DNA from: Ideonella aquatica
Lineage (GTDB): Bacteria > Pseudomonadota > Gammaproteobacteria > Burkholderiales > Burkholderiaceae_C
Reading direction: 5' to 3'
Length of the DNA: 64,000 nucleotides
NCBI RefSeq assembly: GCF_018069755.1
Contig: NZ_JAGQDE010000012.1
Location: 106,131 to 170,130, forward strand
The notes beneath the pieces were generated by a model. The model saw only the letters and a program-made list of their open reading frames with translations, was not told the DNA's origin and did no database searches. Shown piece by piece: positions 17,267 through 26,598 of the stretch (its first letter is position 1; each line of letters begins with the position of its first letter). A program made the translations under genes and the position numbers.

Positions 17267-20053
17267 GTGAAGCCCCAGTCCCACCCGCGCTCGCGCCGTC
17301 ACTGTCCTACCCCGCTGACCGCCACCGCGATCGGCGCCGCCCTGCTGGTGTCGGCCTTCGCCGCCCAGGCTCAGGACGCCACCCAGACCATCACCGTCAC
17401 CGGCATCCGCAAGGGCATCGAGGACGCGATTTCGGTCAAGAAGAACGCCGACGCCATCGTCGAGGCCATGTCGGCCGAAGACATCGGCAAGCTGCCCGAT
17501 GCCAGCGTCGCCGAGTCGATCTCCCGCCTGCCGGGCATCACCGTGCAGCGCAGCGCCGTCACTGGCCGCGCCCAGCAGGTCACGCTGCGCGGCATGCCGC
17601 CCGATTTCGGCGTCACGCTGCTCAACGGCCGCGAGCAGGCCACCACCTCGGCCAGCCGCAGCGTTGAGCTGGACCTGTACCCCGCCGAACTGGTTGGCGG
17701 CGCCACCGTCTACAAGTCGTCCAACGCCAGCCTGATGACCCAGGGTCTGTCGGGCACGGTGGACATCCAGACCGTGCGTCCGCTGTCCTTTGGCAAGCGC
17801 ACCATCGTCGGCAGCTACAAGCACGAGATGCAGGGCAAGGCTGAAGACCTGCCCGGCTTCACCACCGGCGACGGCGACCGCGCGTCGCTGTCCTACATCG
17901 ACCAGTTCGCCGACCGCACCATCGGTGTGGCGCTGGGCGTGACCAAGTCCAAGAACAACGGCAACGCCCGCCCGAACTTCAACACCTGGGGCGGCTGGGT
18001 GGCCGATGTCGACTACAACGGCGGCAAGGTCAAGACCCCGGGCGGCTTCACCACCGACATCGAAACCACCGATTCGCAGCGCACCGGCGCCATGGCCGTG
18101 CTGCAGTTCAAGCCCAACAAGGACTTCGAGTCGGTCCTGGACGTCTTCTACTCCAAGGGCGACTTCTCGGTGAAGAAGCGCGGCCTGGAAGGCCCGCTGG
18201 GCGGCCTGTCGGCCGGCGCCAATGACCAGGGCGGCAAGCTGATCAACGCCACCATCGTCAATGGCGTGGCCACTTCCGGCACCTTCGAGAACTGGAAGGG
18301 CGTCATCCGCAACCACAACGAGGACTACACCGACGAGCTCAATTCGATCGGCTGGGCCAACACCCTGAAGGCGGCGGGTGGCTGGACGCTGAAGAGCGAC
18401 CTGTCCTATTCCAAGGTCACGAAGAACGCGGTGCGCTACGAGACCACCGCCGGCCTGCCGGGCAATGCCTACAACGCCGCCGACACCATCAGCTTCAGCG
18501 GCTTCAACGGCAGCAACCTGGCGGACGTGAAGTACACCTCGGGTCTGAACTACGCCGACCCGAACATCATCAAGCTGACCGACGTGCAAGGCTGGGCCGG
18601 CGGCGCCGGCGTGCAGGATGGCTACTACGCCAACCCGGTCACCACCGACAAGATCCAGGCCATCCGCCTGGCCGCCCAGAAGGACGTGCAGTGGGGCCCG
18701 GTGGTGGGTGTCGAGTTCGGTGCCAACTATGCCGACCGCACCAAGGACCGCGTGGCCAAGGAAGGCGCGCTGGTCATCATCGGCGGCCTGAACGCTGATG
18801 GTTCGGTGAAGGATCGCCTGATCTCCACCGACATGCCGGGCGCCACCGTCGGCGTCGGCGGCCTGACCGGCATCCCCACGCTGAACTGGGATCCGGCCGG
18901 CTCGCTGGGCAAGGTCTACCAGCTCAACCCCTGGAGCGACCATGACATCGTCTCGAAGTCCTGGGGTGTGAAGGAGAAGATCACCACCGCCTTCGTCAAG
19001 GGTGACGTCGACACCGAGATTGGCGGCCTGCCAGTGCGCGGCAACGTCGGCCTGCAGATCGTGGGCACCAAGCAGTCGGGCTCCAGCTTCCTGATCGACC
19101 AGTCCACCTGCAATGGTGGCACTCACCAGTGCAGCTTCAGCGCCATCAACGGTGGTGCCAGCTACACCGACGTGCTGCCCAGCCTGAACCTGGCGGCCGA
19201 CCTGGGCGGTGACCGCTTCCTGCGCTTTGGTGCTGGCCGTGTGGTGGCCCGCGCCAACATGGAGGACATGAAGGCCGGCATCGACTTCAGCTACGACAGC
19301 ACCGAGAATCACTACAAGGGCACCGCCGGCAACCCGCAGCTCAAGCCCTTCCGTGCCGATGCACTGGACATCTCCTTCGAGCAGTACTTCGGCAAGAAGG
19401 GTTACGTCTCGGTGGCCGCGTTCCACAAGAACCTGAAGTCCTACATCGTCAAGGTGGCCCAGGCCTTCGACTACAGCGGACTGCTGCTGCCCGGTGCCCA
19501 GCCGGTGACGGCCAATGACACCCTGACCCGGCCGATCAACGGCGATGGCGGCCGCATCAGCGGCGTCGAGCTGGCGGTGAACGTGCCCTTCTCGTTGCTC
19601 ACTGAGAAGCTGGATGGCTTCGGCGTGATGGTCAACTACGGCAACACCAGCAGCTCGGTGAAGATTCCGACCGCTGGCGTCAGTACCGCCAACATCTCGT
19701 CGGTGACGATCCCGCTGCCGGGTCTGTCCAAGGAAACCGCGAACCTGCGCCTGTACTACGAGAAGCACGGCTTTCAGATCGCCGCGGCCGCGCGCCACCG
19801 CTCGGACTTCATTGGCGAGATCTCGGACTACCAGGACAAGACGCAGTTGGTCGGCATCAAGGCCGAGACGCAGATCGACCTGCAGCTCGCTTACGAGTTC
19901 GGCAGTGGTCCGCTGAAGGGCCTGAGCCTGATGGCGCAGGGCAACAACCTGACCAACACCGAGTTTGTCCGCTACGACATCGGCAACGGCAACGTCACCG
20001 ACCGCAAGCGCTTCGGCAAGAGCTACCTGGTGGGCGTCAGCTACAAGTTCTGA
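17267..20053 (+). CDS. TonB-dependent receptor, Xanthomonas/Caulobacter carbohydrate type
   Basis: 928 aa outer-membrane receptor. A long positively charged leader ends in a signal peptide (cleavage probably after AAQAQ), followed by a TonB-box-like TITVTG, a plug domain (KLPDASVAESISRLPGITVQR, then LRGMPPDFGVTLLNGRE) and a 22-strand barrel ending in the aromatic terminus GVSYKF. GTG 17267 is chosen because GAAGGAG sits 7 nt upstream. This subfamily imports plant or starch-derived oligosaccharides in Xanthomonas and Caulobacter (MalA, for example), and such receptors often neighbour tryptophan-halogenase-like genes, as here. The substrate maltodextrin is inferred from neighbours. It is followed by a clear terminator. 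Confidence 0.93.
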   Translation: MKPQSHPRSRRHCPTPLTATAIGAALLVSAFAAQAQDATQTITVTGIRKGIEDAISVKKNADAIVEAMSAEDIGKLPDASVAESISRLPGITVQRSAVTGRAQQVTLRGMPPDFGVTLLNGREQATTSASRSVELDLYPAELVGGATVYKSSNASLMTQGLSGTVDIQTVRPLSFGKRTIVGSYKHEMQGKAEDLPGFTTGDGDRASLSYIDQFADRTIGVALGVTKSKNNGNARPNFNTWGGWVADVDYNGGKVKTPGGFTTDIETTDSQRTGAMAVLQFKPNKDFESVLDVFYSKGDFSVKKRGLEGPLGGLSAGANDQGGKLINATIVNGVATSGTFENWKGVIRNHNEDYTDELNSIGWANTLKAAGGWTLKSDLSYSKVTKNAVRYETTAGLPGNAYNAADTISFSGFNGSNLADVKYTSGLNYADPNIIKLTDVQGWAGGAGVQDGYYANPVTTDKIQAIRLAAQKDVQWGPVVGVEFGANYADRTKDRVAKEGALVIIGGLNADGSVKDRLISTDMPGATVGVGGLTGIPTLNWDPAGSLGKVYQLNPWSDHDIVSKSWGVKEKITTAFVKGDVDTEIGGLPVRGNVGLQIVGTKQSGSSFLIDQSTCNGGTHQCSFSAINGGASYTDVLPSLNLAADLGGDRFLRFGAGRVVARANMEDMKAGIDFSYDSTENHYKGTAGNPQLKPFRADALDISFEQYFGKKGYVSVAAFHKNLKSYIVKVAQAFDYSGLLLPGAQPVTANDTLTRPINGDGGRISGVELAVNVPFSLLTEKLDGFGVMVNYGNTSSSVKIPTAGVSTANISSVTIPLPGLSKETANLRLYYEKHGFQIAAAARHRSDFIGEISDYQDKTQLVGIKAETQIDLQLAYEFGSGPLKGLSLMAQGNNLTNTEFVRYDIGNGNVTDRKRFGKSYLVGVSYKF

Positions 20054-20102
20054 CCCTCATCAGGTCCCAGCCGTCCCATCGGCGGCTGGCGGCTCTATGC
20101 TG

Positions 20103-20132
20103 ACGGGGAGCCCGAGCGGGCTCCCCGTTTTT
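20103..20132 (+). terminator. Rho-independent terminator after the TonB receptor
   Basis: Perfect 11-bp stem 20103-20113 / 20118-20128, loop GAGC, then a run of five T (20128-20132). It lies between the receptor and the halogenase-like gene, so expression of the latter must come from read-through or a promoter in the remaining 41 nt. Confidence 0.85.
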
Positions 20133-20173
20133 CGTCACCTTCGCCGCTTTTTCTTTCCAGCAGGATACCCACG

Positions 20174-21685
20174 ATGCAGGCACAACCCCTCCAGACCGTG
20201 GTCATCGTCGGCGGCGGCACCGCCGGCTGGATGACCGCCACCGCCCTGGCCACCACGCTCAAGGGCCGCGTGAAGATCCGGCTGGTCGAGTCGGACGAGA
20301 TCGGCATCATTGGTGTGGGTGAAGCCACGATCCCGATGATCCAGCTGTTCAACAAAGTCGTCGGCATCGACGAGAACGACTTCATCCGCGCCACCCAGGG
20401 TACCTTCAAGCTGGGCATCGAGTTTGTCAACTGGGGCAGACTGGGCGAGCGCTACATCCACGGCTTTGGCAAGCTGGGGCAGGACCTGTGGACCGTGCCC
20501 TTCGAGCAGTACTGGCGCAAGATGCGCGCACTCGGGCGTGCGGCGCCGCTGGAGGAGTACTCGATCACGCGCATGGCCTGCAAGGCGGGCAAGTTCCTGC
20601 CGGCACAGATGGATGTGCCGAACTCGCCGCTCAACCACATCGCCCACGCCTACCACTTTGATGCCAGCCTGTATGCGCGTTTCCTGCGCGGTATCGCCGA
20701 GCAGCGCGGCGTTCAGCGCATCGAGGGCCGCATCGTGCAGGTCAGCCAGCGACCCGTTGACGGCCACGTGGATGCGGTGGTGATGGCCTCGGGCGAGCGC
20801 GTCGAGGGCGAGCTCTTCATCGACTGCTCAGGCTTTCGTGGCCTGCTGATTGAGGAGACGCTGCGCACCGGCTACGAGAACTGGCAGCACTGGCTGCCCT
20901 GCGACCGCGCGCTGGCCGTGCCCTGCGCGTCGGCCCCCCGGCTGCTGCCCTACACCCGCGCCACCGCACACCGCGCCGGCTGGCAGTGGCGCATTCCGCT
21001 GCAGCACCGCATCGGCAACGGCCACGTCTACTGCAGCCAGTTCGTCAGCGACGACGAGGCGGCCTCCACCCTGTTGTCAAACCTCGACGGCGCGCCCTTG
21101 GCCGATCCGCGGCCGATCCGCTTCACCACCGGCATGCGCGAGCAGGGCTGGAACCGCAACGTGGTGGCCATTGGTCTGGCCAGCGGCTTCCTGGAGCCGC
21201 TGGAGTCCACCAGCATCCACCTGATCCAGTCGTCGATCCAGCGCCTGATCGACTTCTTCCCCGACGACGGCTTCAACCCGGTGGAGATCGCCGAGTACAA
21301 CCGCCAATCGCGCTTCGAGTACGAGCGCATTCGCGACTTTGTCATCCTGCACTACAAGGTCAACCAGCGCAGCGACAGCGAGTTCTGGAAGGCCTGCGCA
21401 GCCATGCCGATTCCCGATTCGCTGGCGCACAAGATCGAGCTGTACCAGGCGCGAGGCCGCCTGGTACGTATCGACCAGGAACTGTTCACCGAACCCAGCT
21501 GGCTGCAGGTGATGGAAGGCCAGAACCTGGACTGCGAGCGGCACCACCCGCTGGCCGACCTGCCCGGCGACGACAGCACGGCTGATTACCTGGAGAGCGT
21601 TCGCCAGGTGATTGCCAAGTGCGTAGACGTCATGCCCACCCACGAGCAGTACATCGCGCAGCACTGCGCCGCTGCCGGCGCTTGA
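20174..21685 (+). CDS. Flavin-dependent tryptophan-halogenase family protein
   Basis: 503 aa flavoprotein. Dinucleotide motif GGGTAGW (residues 13-19), the halogenase signature WxWxIP at W270-P275, the catalytic Lys at K79 and the active-site Glu at E344 (PLESTSIHL) are all in the positions known from PrnA-like enzymes. So the halogenation machinery looks intact. It needs FADH2 from a separate flavin reductase, none of which is in the window. Close family members accompany TonB-dependent receptors in Xanthomonas, Caulobacter and Brevundimonas, where natural substrates are unknown. It lies 120 nt after the receptor, with a terminator between. Tryptophan need not be the substrate. Confidence 0.92.
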   Translation: MQAQPLQTVVIVGGGTAGWMTATALATTLKGRVKIRLVESDEIGIIGVGEATIPMIQLFNKVVGIDENDFIRATQGTFKLGIEFVNWGRLGERYIHGFGKLGQDLWTVPFEQYWRKMRALGRAAPLEEYSITRMACKAGKFLPAQMDVPNSPLNHIAHAYHFDASLYARFLRGIAEQRGVQRIEGRIVQVSQRPVDGHVDAVVMASGERVEGELFIDCSGFRGLLIEETLRTGYENWQHWLPCDRALAVPCASAPRLLPYTRATAHRAGWQWRIPLQHRIGNGHVYCSQFVSDDEAASTLLSNLDGAPLADPRPIRFTTGMREQGWNRNVVAIGLASGFLEPLESTSIHLIQSSIQRLIDFFPDDGFNPVEIAEYNRQSRFEYERIRDFVILHYKVNQRSDSEFWKACAAMPIPDSLAHKIELYQARGRLVRIDQELFTEPSWLQVMEGQNLDCERHHPLADLPGDDSTADYLESVRQVIAKCVDVMPTHEQYIAQHCAAAGA

Positions 21686-21698
21686 AGCGTGGCACCGG

Positions 21699-21713
21699 GG
21701 TAGTCAAACTACA
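21699..21713. promoter_or_regulatory. Operator-like palindrome (island motif), site 5
   Basis: GGTAG-TCAAA-CTACA, one mismatch from TGTAG-N5-CTACA, 14 nt after the halogenase stop and 98 nt before the MalE-like start. A TTGACG (possible -35) follows at 21729-21734. Confidence 0.65.
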
Positions 21714-21785
21714 AATTTTCGCTCCTGCTTGACGGCGGATGCAAGGGTTTGCATGGTGGTCATATGGAAACTCTCTCCGCGAAAA

Positions 21786-21800
21786 TGTAGTCAAACTACC
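21786..21800. promoter_or_regulatory. Operator-like palindrome (island motif), site 6
   Basis: TGTAG-TCAAA-CTACC, one mismatch from the consensus and sharing the same TCAAA core as the site 87 nt upstream. It ends 10 nt before the MalE-like GTG. Two copies eight helical turns apart would suit a looping regulator. Confidence 0.65.
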
Positions 21801-21810
21801 ATTTTGACGT

Positions 21811-23001
21811 GTGACTCTGACCCGCCGCCAGCTTGCCGGCGCCGGCCTGATGATGGCCGGCGGCGTGCGCGCCGCTGAGCGCCGCCCGCTGGTCGTCTGG
21901 TACAGCGTCGAAGGCGCCAAGGCCATTCGCCGTGTGGGCGAGGCCTTCACCGCCGCCACCGGCGTGCCGGTGGTGGTGGAGACGCCCGATGGCATTCCGG
22001 CGCGCTTCCAGCAAGCGGCCTCGGGGGGCAAGGGCCCGGACATCTGCACCTTCCCGCATGACCGCATTGGCGAGTACGTGGCCGGCGGGCTGGTCCATGC
22101 CGTCAGCCCCTCGCGCGCGCTGCTGGCGGACATCGACCCGCTGGCCTGGCGCGCGATGCGCTGGCGCGGGCGCGACTGGGGCTACCCGTACGCGATCGAC
22201 GCGGTCACGCTGATCTACAACAAGGCCCTGGTGGCGCGTCCACCCAGCAGCTTCGACGAGGTGTTCGAGATCGAGGCGCGGCTGGCGCGCCAGGGTCGGC
22301 ACGCCATCGTCTGGGATTACACCAACAACTACTTCACCTGGCCGCTGCTGGCGGCCGGCGGCGGCTATGCCTTCCGCCAGCGCGAGGACGGCAGCTTTGA
22401 CCCGAACGACGTGGGCGTGGCCAACGCCGGTGCGCTGCGCGGTGCCGAGCTGCTGGCGCGTCTGGTGGCCGAGGGCGTGATGCCGCCGGGCTCGGGCTAC
22501 GCCGAGATGGAAGCGGCCATGGCCCAGGGCCGCGCGGCGATGATGATCAACGGCGCCTGGTCCTGGGTGAACCTGCAGCGCGCCGGCATCGATTTCGGCG
22601 TCGCCCGCATCCCGGCGGTGGCCGGGCACCGCGCGGCGCCGTTCATCGGCGTGCGCGGTTTCCTGATCAACCGTGCCAGTGCGCAGCGCGAGCTGGCGGC
22701 CGAGTTCATCGAGCACTGGCTGCTGCGCCCCGAGGGCCTGCGCCTGATCGATGCCGCCGAGCCGCTGGGCGCGCCGGCCAGCCGGGCCCTGTTTGCCGAG
22801 CTGCGTGCACGCCCCGGCCTGGGCGACAAGGTGGCCGGCATCATGGACTCGGCGCGCGACGGCACGCCCATCCCGCCCTTGCCCGAGATGGGCCGCTTCT
22901 GGAGCGCGATGAAGGCCGCCCTGACCAACCTCACCGACGGCCGGCAGACGCCGCTTGAGGCTTTGCAGGCGGCCGAGCGCCGCATCCGGGACAGCGCATG
23001 A
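21811..23001 (+). CDS. malE: Maltose/maltodextrin ABC transporter substrate-binding protein (MalE-like)
   Basis: 396 aa extracellular solute-binding protein. The leader is short with a twin-arginine-like TRRQLAG followed by a weakly hydrophobic stretch, then the mature fold (VVWYSVEGAKAIRRVGEAFTAATGVPV, GPDICTFPHDRIGEYVAGG, GWGYPYAIDAVTLIYNK-like). It would capture maltodextrins in the periplasm and hand them to MalFG. The start is GTG 21811, the only start before the mature domain; no Shine-Dalgarno is visible and an operator-like site is 10 nt upstream. It overlaps malF by 4 nt and heads a five-gene string to the SDR gene. Confidence 0.87.
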   Translation: MTLTRRQLAGAGLMMAGGVRAAERRPLVVWYSVEGAKAIRRVGEAFTAATGVPVVVETPDGIPARFQQAASGGKGPDICTFPHDRIGEYVAGGLVHAVSPSRALLADIDPLAWRAMRWRGRDWGYPYAIDAVTLIYNKALVARPPSSFDEVFEIEARLARQGRHAIVWDYTNNYFTWPLLAAGGGYAFRQREDGSFDPNDVGVANAGALRGAELLARLVAEGVMPPGSGYAEMEAAMAQGRAAMMINGAWSWVNLQRAGIDFGVARIPAVAGHRAAPFIGVRGFLINRASAQRELAAEFIEHWLLRPEGLRLIDAAEPLGAPASRALFAELRARPGLGDKVAGIMDSARDGTPIPPLPEMGRFWSAMKAALTNLTDGRQTPLEALQAAERRIRDSA

Positions 23002-24371
23002 GCGGCCAATCCTCCCCCGCCTGGCGCTATCTGCTGCCGGCCCTGGCCGCAGCGGCGGTGTTCGTCGTCTTCCCGATGCTCTACACGCTGAGCCTGGGCT
23101 TCACCAACTACAGCGCGCGCAACCTGCTGGAGTTCGAGCGCGCGCGGGCCCAACTGCTGGAAGAGCGCCTGGTGCAGCCGGGCAGCGAGCGCGCGTTCAC
23201 GCTGCACGCCGACGGCGCGCGCTGGCGCGTGGCGCTGCCGGCGGAGGGCGCGCAGGCCGCGCTGGTCACCGCGCCACTCACGCTGGACACCGCCGAGCCC
23301 CGCGCGGTGCCGCTGCAGCCGCTTGCCGACACCGCGCTGACCCCCGCCGCCACGCCAGCCCAGGTGGTCGAGCGCGTGCCAGCGCTGCGCGCGCTGCAGC
23401 TGACCACGCCCGACGGCCAGACCTGGAGCCTGCAGTCGCTGCGCCATGTGGCGCCCTCGCGGCCGCTCTACACCCTGCGTGACGATGGCGCGCTGGTCGA
23501 CACCCTGACCGCCACCGCCTACCGGCCCGACATGGTCGAGGGCTTCTTCACCAGCGAAGCGGGCGATCAGCTGCAACCGGGCTTTCGCGTGGCCGTGGGC
23601 TGGCGCCACTACCAGCGCATCTTCAGCGACGGCCGCTTCCAGGAGCCCTTCGCCAGTGTCTTACTGTGGACCGTGGCCTTCTCGGCGCTCACGGTGCTGG
23701 GCGTCACCGCGCTGGGCCTGCTGCTGGCCGTGCTGCTGAACTGGGAGGCGCTGGAGGGCCGGGCCCTGTACCGCGTGGTGCTGTTCCTGCCCTACGCGGT
23801 GCCGGGCTTCATCTCGATCCTGGTGTTCAAGGGCCTGTTCAACCAGAACCTGGGCGAGATCAACCTGATCCTGAACGGGCTGTTCGGCATCCAGCCGGCC
23901 TGGTTCACCGATCCCGCGCTGGCCCGCGCCATGCTGCTGTTCGTCAACATCTGGCTGGGCTTCCCCTACATGATGGTGCTGTGCTCGGGCCTGATCAAGG
24001 CGATCCCGGGCGATCTGGTCGAGGCCTCGGCCGTGCTGGGCGCCGGGCCGCTGACGCATTTCCGCCGGGTCACGCTGCCGCTGATCCTGAAGCCGCTGAC
24101 GCCGCTGCTGATCAGCGCCTTCGCCTTCAACTTCAACAACTTCGTGCTGGTCAGCCTGCTCACCGCCGGTGGCCCCGACCGGGTGGACACCGCGCTGCCG
24201 GTGGGCGGCACCGACATCCTGGTCAGCTACACCTGGCGCATCGCCTTCCAGGACTCGGGCCAGCAGTTCGGCCTGGCCGCGGCCATCTCCACCGTGATCT
24301 TCGCCATCGTCGCGGCCATCACGCTGGTGCAGATGCGCTTCACCAGGATCAACGACGAACCCGCGCGCTGA
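22998..24371 (+). CDS. malF: Maltose ABC transporter permease MalF
   Basis: 457 aa inner-membrane permease. It aligns over long stretches with Escherichia coli MalF by eye: LLNWEALEGRALYRVVLFLPYAVP, then FKGLFNQNLGEIN and AFNFNNFVLVSLLTAGGPDR. The large periplasmic loop between the first helices (about residues 40-200) is present. The EAA loop for ATPase contact is EASAVLGAGPLTHFRRVTLP. Start ATG overlaps the malE stop as ATGA. Partner MalG follows after 5 nt. Confidence 0.95.
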   Translation: MSGQSSPAWRYLLPALAAAAVFVVFPMLYTLSLGFTNYSARNLLEFERARAQLLEERLVQPGSERAFTLHADGARWRVALPAEGAQAALVTAPLTLDTAEPRAVPLQPLADTALTPAATPAQVVERVPALRALQLTTPDGQTWSLQSLRHVAPSRPLYTLRDDGALVDTLTATAYRPDMVEGFFTSEAGDQLQPGFRVAVGWRHYQRIFSDGRFQEPFASVLLWTVAFSALTVLGVTALGLLLAVLLNWEALEGRALYRVVLFLPYAVPGFISILVFKGLFNQNLGEINLILNGLFGIQPAWFTDPALARAMLLFVNIWLGFPYMMVLCSGLIKAIPGDLVEASAVLGAGPLTHFRRVTLPLILKPLTPLLISAFAFNFNNFVLVSLLTAGGPDRVDTALPVGGTDILVSYTWRIAFQDSGQQFGLAAAISTVIFAIVAAITLVQMRFTRINDEPAR

Positions 24372-24376
24372 CTGCC

Positions 24377-25267
24377 ATGCCCATCGTCCAAAGCCGATCG
24401 CAGCGCTGGCGCAAGCTGGCCGCCCACGCCTTCCTGCTGGCGCTGTGCGCCGTGGTGCTGTTCCCTTTCCTGGTGGTGGTGTCGGTGTCGCTGCGGCCGG
24501 GCAACTTCGCAGCCGGCTCGCTGATCCCTGAGGCCATCAGCTGGGAGCACTGGCGTTATGTGCTGGGCCTGCCCTATGCGGGGCCCGATGGCCGGATGGT
24601 CGAGCCCGATCTGCCGGTGCTGCGCTGGCTGTGGAACTCGGTGAAGGTGGCCACGGTGTCGGGCGCGGTGACACTGCTGCTGTCCACCACCGCCGCCTAT
24701 GCGCTGGCGCGCATGCGCTTTCGCGGCCGGAGGCAGGTGCTGACCGGGCTGATGCTGATGCAGATGTTCCCGGCCGTGCTGGCGCTGGTGGCGATCTACG
24801 CCATCTTCGACCGCCTGGGCGCCGCCGTGCCGGCCATCGGCCTGAACACCCACGCCTCGCTGGTGCTGGCCTACTCGGGCGGCATCGCCATGCATGTGTG
24901 GACGATCAAGGGCTACTACGACACCCTGCCCACCGAGATCGAGGAGGCCGCCCGCGTGGACGGCGCCGGCACCTGGACCACCTTCTGGCGCGTGCTGCTA
25001 CCGATGGCCTTGCCCATCCTGGCGGTGGTCTTCCTGCTGGCCTTCATCGGCGCGGTGATCGAGTACCCGGTGGCCTCGGTGCTGCTGACCCAGCAGGACC
25101 AGCTGACGCTGGCCGTGGGCGCCAAGCTCTTCGTGCACGAGCACAACTTCCGCTGGGGCGACTTTGCCGCCGCCGCCATCCTCTCGGGCCTGCCGATCAC
25201 CGCGGTGTTCCTGCTGGCGCAGCGCTGGCTGATTGCCGGTCTGGCCGCGGGCGGCGTCAAGGGATGA
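24377..25267 (+). CDS. malG: Maltose ABC transporter permease MalG
   Basis: 296 aa permease with six hydrophobic helices. Near-identical family blocks to E. coli MalG include [48 protein letters not shown] and the C-terminus [16 protein letters not shown]. The EAA loop is [21 protein letters not shown]. ATG 24377 matches the E. coli start. No malK ATPase follows; the next gene overlaps as ATGA and encodes a GH13 enzyme. The transporter must borrow an ATPase made elsewhere. Confidence 0.95.
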   Translation: [296 protein letters not shown]

Positions 25268-26598
25268 GGCGTCGCCACTTCAACCTGGCCGCGTCGCTGA
25301 CGCCGGTCCTTGCCTGTCTGCCCACGATGAGCCACGCCGCCCTGCCTGCCGCCCAGGAACACCTGCCCTGGACCCGCAGCGCCAACATCTACGAAGTCAA
25401 CATCCGCCAGTACACGCCCGAGGGCACGCTGCGCGCCTTCATGGCCCACCTGCCGCGGCTGCGCCGCATGGGCGTGGACATCCTGTGGCTGATGCCGATC
25501 CAGCCGATCGGCTTGCAGGAGCGCAAGGGCACGCTGGGCAGCTATTACTCGATCCGCGACTACACCGCGGTGAACCCCGAGTTCGGCACACTGGCCGATG
25601 CGCGCGCGCTGGTGCGCGAGGCGCACGCCATGGGCTTCAAGGTGATCCTCGACTGGGTGGCCAACCACACCGCCTGGGACCACCCCTGGACCCAGGCGCA
25701 CACCGACTGGTACAAGCTTGATGCGAAGGGGCAGATCTTCCCGGTCACCTTCAATGCCGGCACGCCGCAGGTCGAGTACTGGACCGATGTGGTGGCGCTG
25801 AACTACGCCAGCGCCGCCCTGCGTCGGGCGATGATCGACGCGATGGCCTTCTGGGTCCGCGAGGCCGATCTGGACGGCTTCCGCTGTGACGTGGCCGGCC
25901 TGGTCCCCACGCCGTTCTGGGACCAGGCACGCGCCGAGCTGGACGCGATCAAGCCGATGTTCATGCTGGCCGAGTGGTCCGAGGTGGACCTGCACGAGCG
26001 GGCCTTCGACATGACCTACGGCTGGGACCTGACGGACGTGCTGGGTCGGGTGGCCAAGGGCCAGGCCGATGCGCGCGACCTGACCGCCTTGGTGCGTCAG
26101 CCGCCGCCCAGCAAGGCCGGCCGCGCCTTCCCGAAGAGCGCCTACCGCATGCGCTTCACCAGCAACCACGACCACAACTCCTGGCATGGCCACGATGGCG
26201 AGCTCTACGGCGACGCCTTCCCGGCGATGGCCGTGCTGGCCGCCACGCTGCCCGGCATGCCGCTGATCCTGGGCGGCCAGGAGGCGGGGCTGCGCAAGCG
26301 CCTGGCCTTCTTCGAGAAGGACACGATGGACCTCTCCAGCTTTCCGCACGAAGCGCTCTACACCCGGCTGCTGGCGCTCAAGCACGCGCACCCGGCGCTG
26401 TGGAACGGTCAGTACGGGGCCGACGTCGAGCTGCTGGAGGCCGGCAGCCCCAAGGTCTTCGCCATCCGCCGCCGCCAGGGCAGCGACCAGGTCACGGTGG
26501 TGGTCAACGTCAGTGACCAGCCGCAGACGGTGGCGCTGGCGGCGCTGCCTGCGGTGCAGCGCCTGGCCCCCTGGGCCTGGCAGATCGACGCGCCATGA
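25264..26598 (+). CDS. GH13 alpha-amylase family glycosidase, probably exported
   Basis: 444 aa. N-terminus MRRRHFNLAASLTPVLACLPTM then SHA looks like a signal peptide, so the enzyme is probably periplasmic. Catalytic residues are D209 (FRCDVAG), E237 (LAEWSE) and D303 (SNHDHNSW); the first His region is DWVANHTAWDHPW. The domain is small, with a short C-terminal beta domain, as in maltodextrin glucosidases and related short amylases. Start ATG overlaps malG. It likely trims imported maltodextrins before MalFG transport; substrate is inferred from context. Confidence 0.92.
   Translation: MRRRHFNLAASLTPVLACLPTMSHAALPAAQEHLPWTRSANIYEVNIRQYTPEGTLRAFMAHLPRLRRMGVDILWLMPIQPIGLQERKGTLGSYYSIRDYTAVNPEFGTLADARALVREAHAMGFKVILDWVANHTAWDHPWTQAHTDWYKLDAKGQIFPVTFNAGTPQVEYWTDVVALNYASAALRRAMIDAMAFWVREADLDGFRCDVAGLVPTPFWDQARAELDAIKPMFMLAEWSEVDLHERAFDMTYGWDLTDVLGRVAKGQADARDLTALVRQPPPSKAGRAFPKSAYRMRFTSNHDHNSWHGHDGELYGDAFPAMAVLAATLPGMPLILGGQEAGLRKRLAFFEKDTMDLSSFPHEALYTRLLALKHAHPALWNGQYGADVELLEAGSPKVFAIRRRQGSDQVTVVVNVSDQPQTVALAALPAVQRLAPWAWQIDAP

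Noticed and set aside
17123..19798. Long open frame (891 codons) opposite the TonB receptor
   Set aside because: It lies antisense to a clear receptor, is made of low-complexity Ala/Gly/His/Gln-rich sequence, and has no domain or ribosome binding site. It is a GC-bias shadow.
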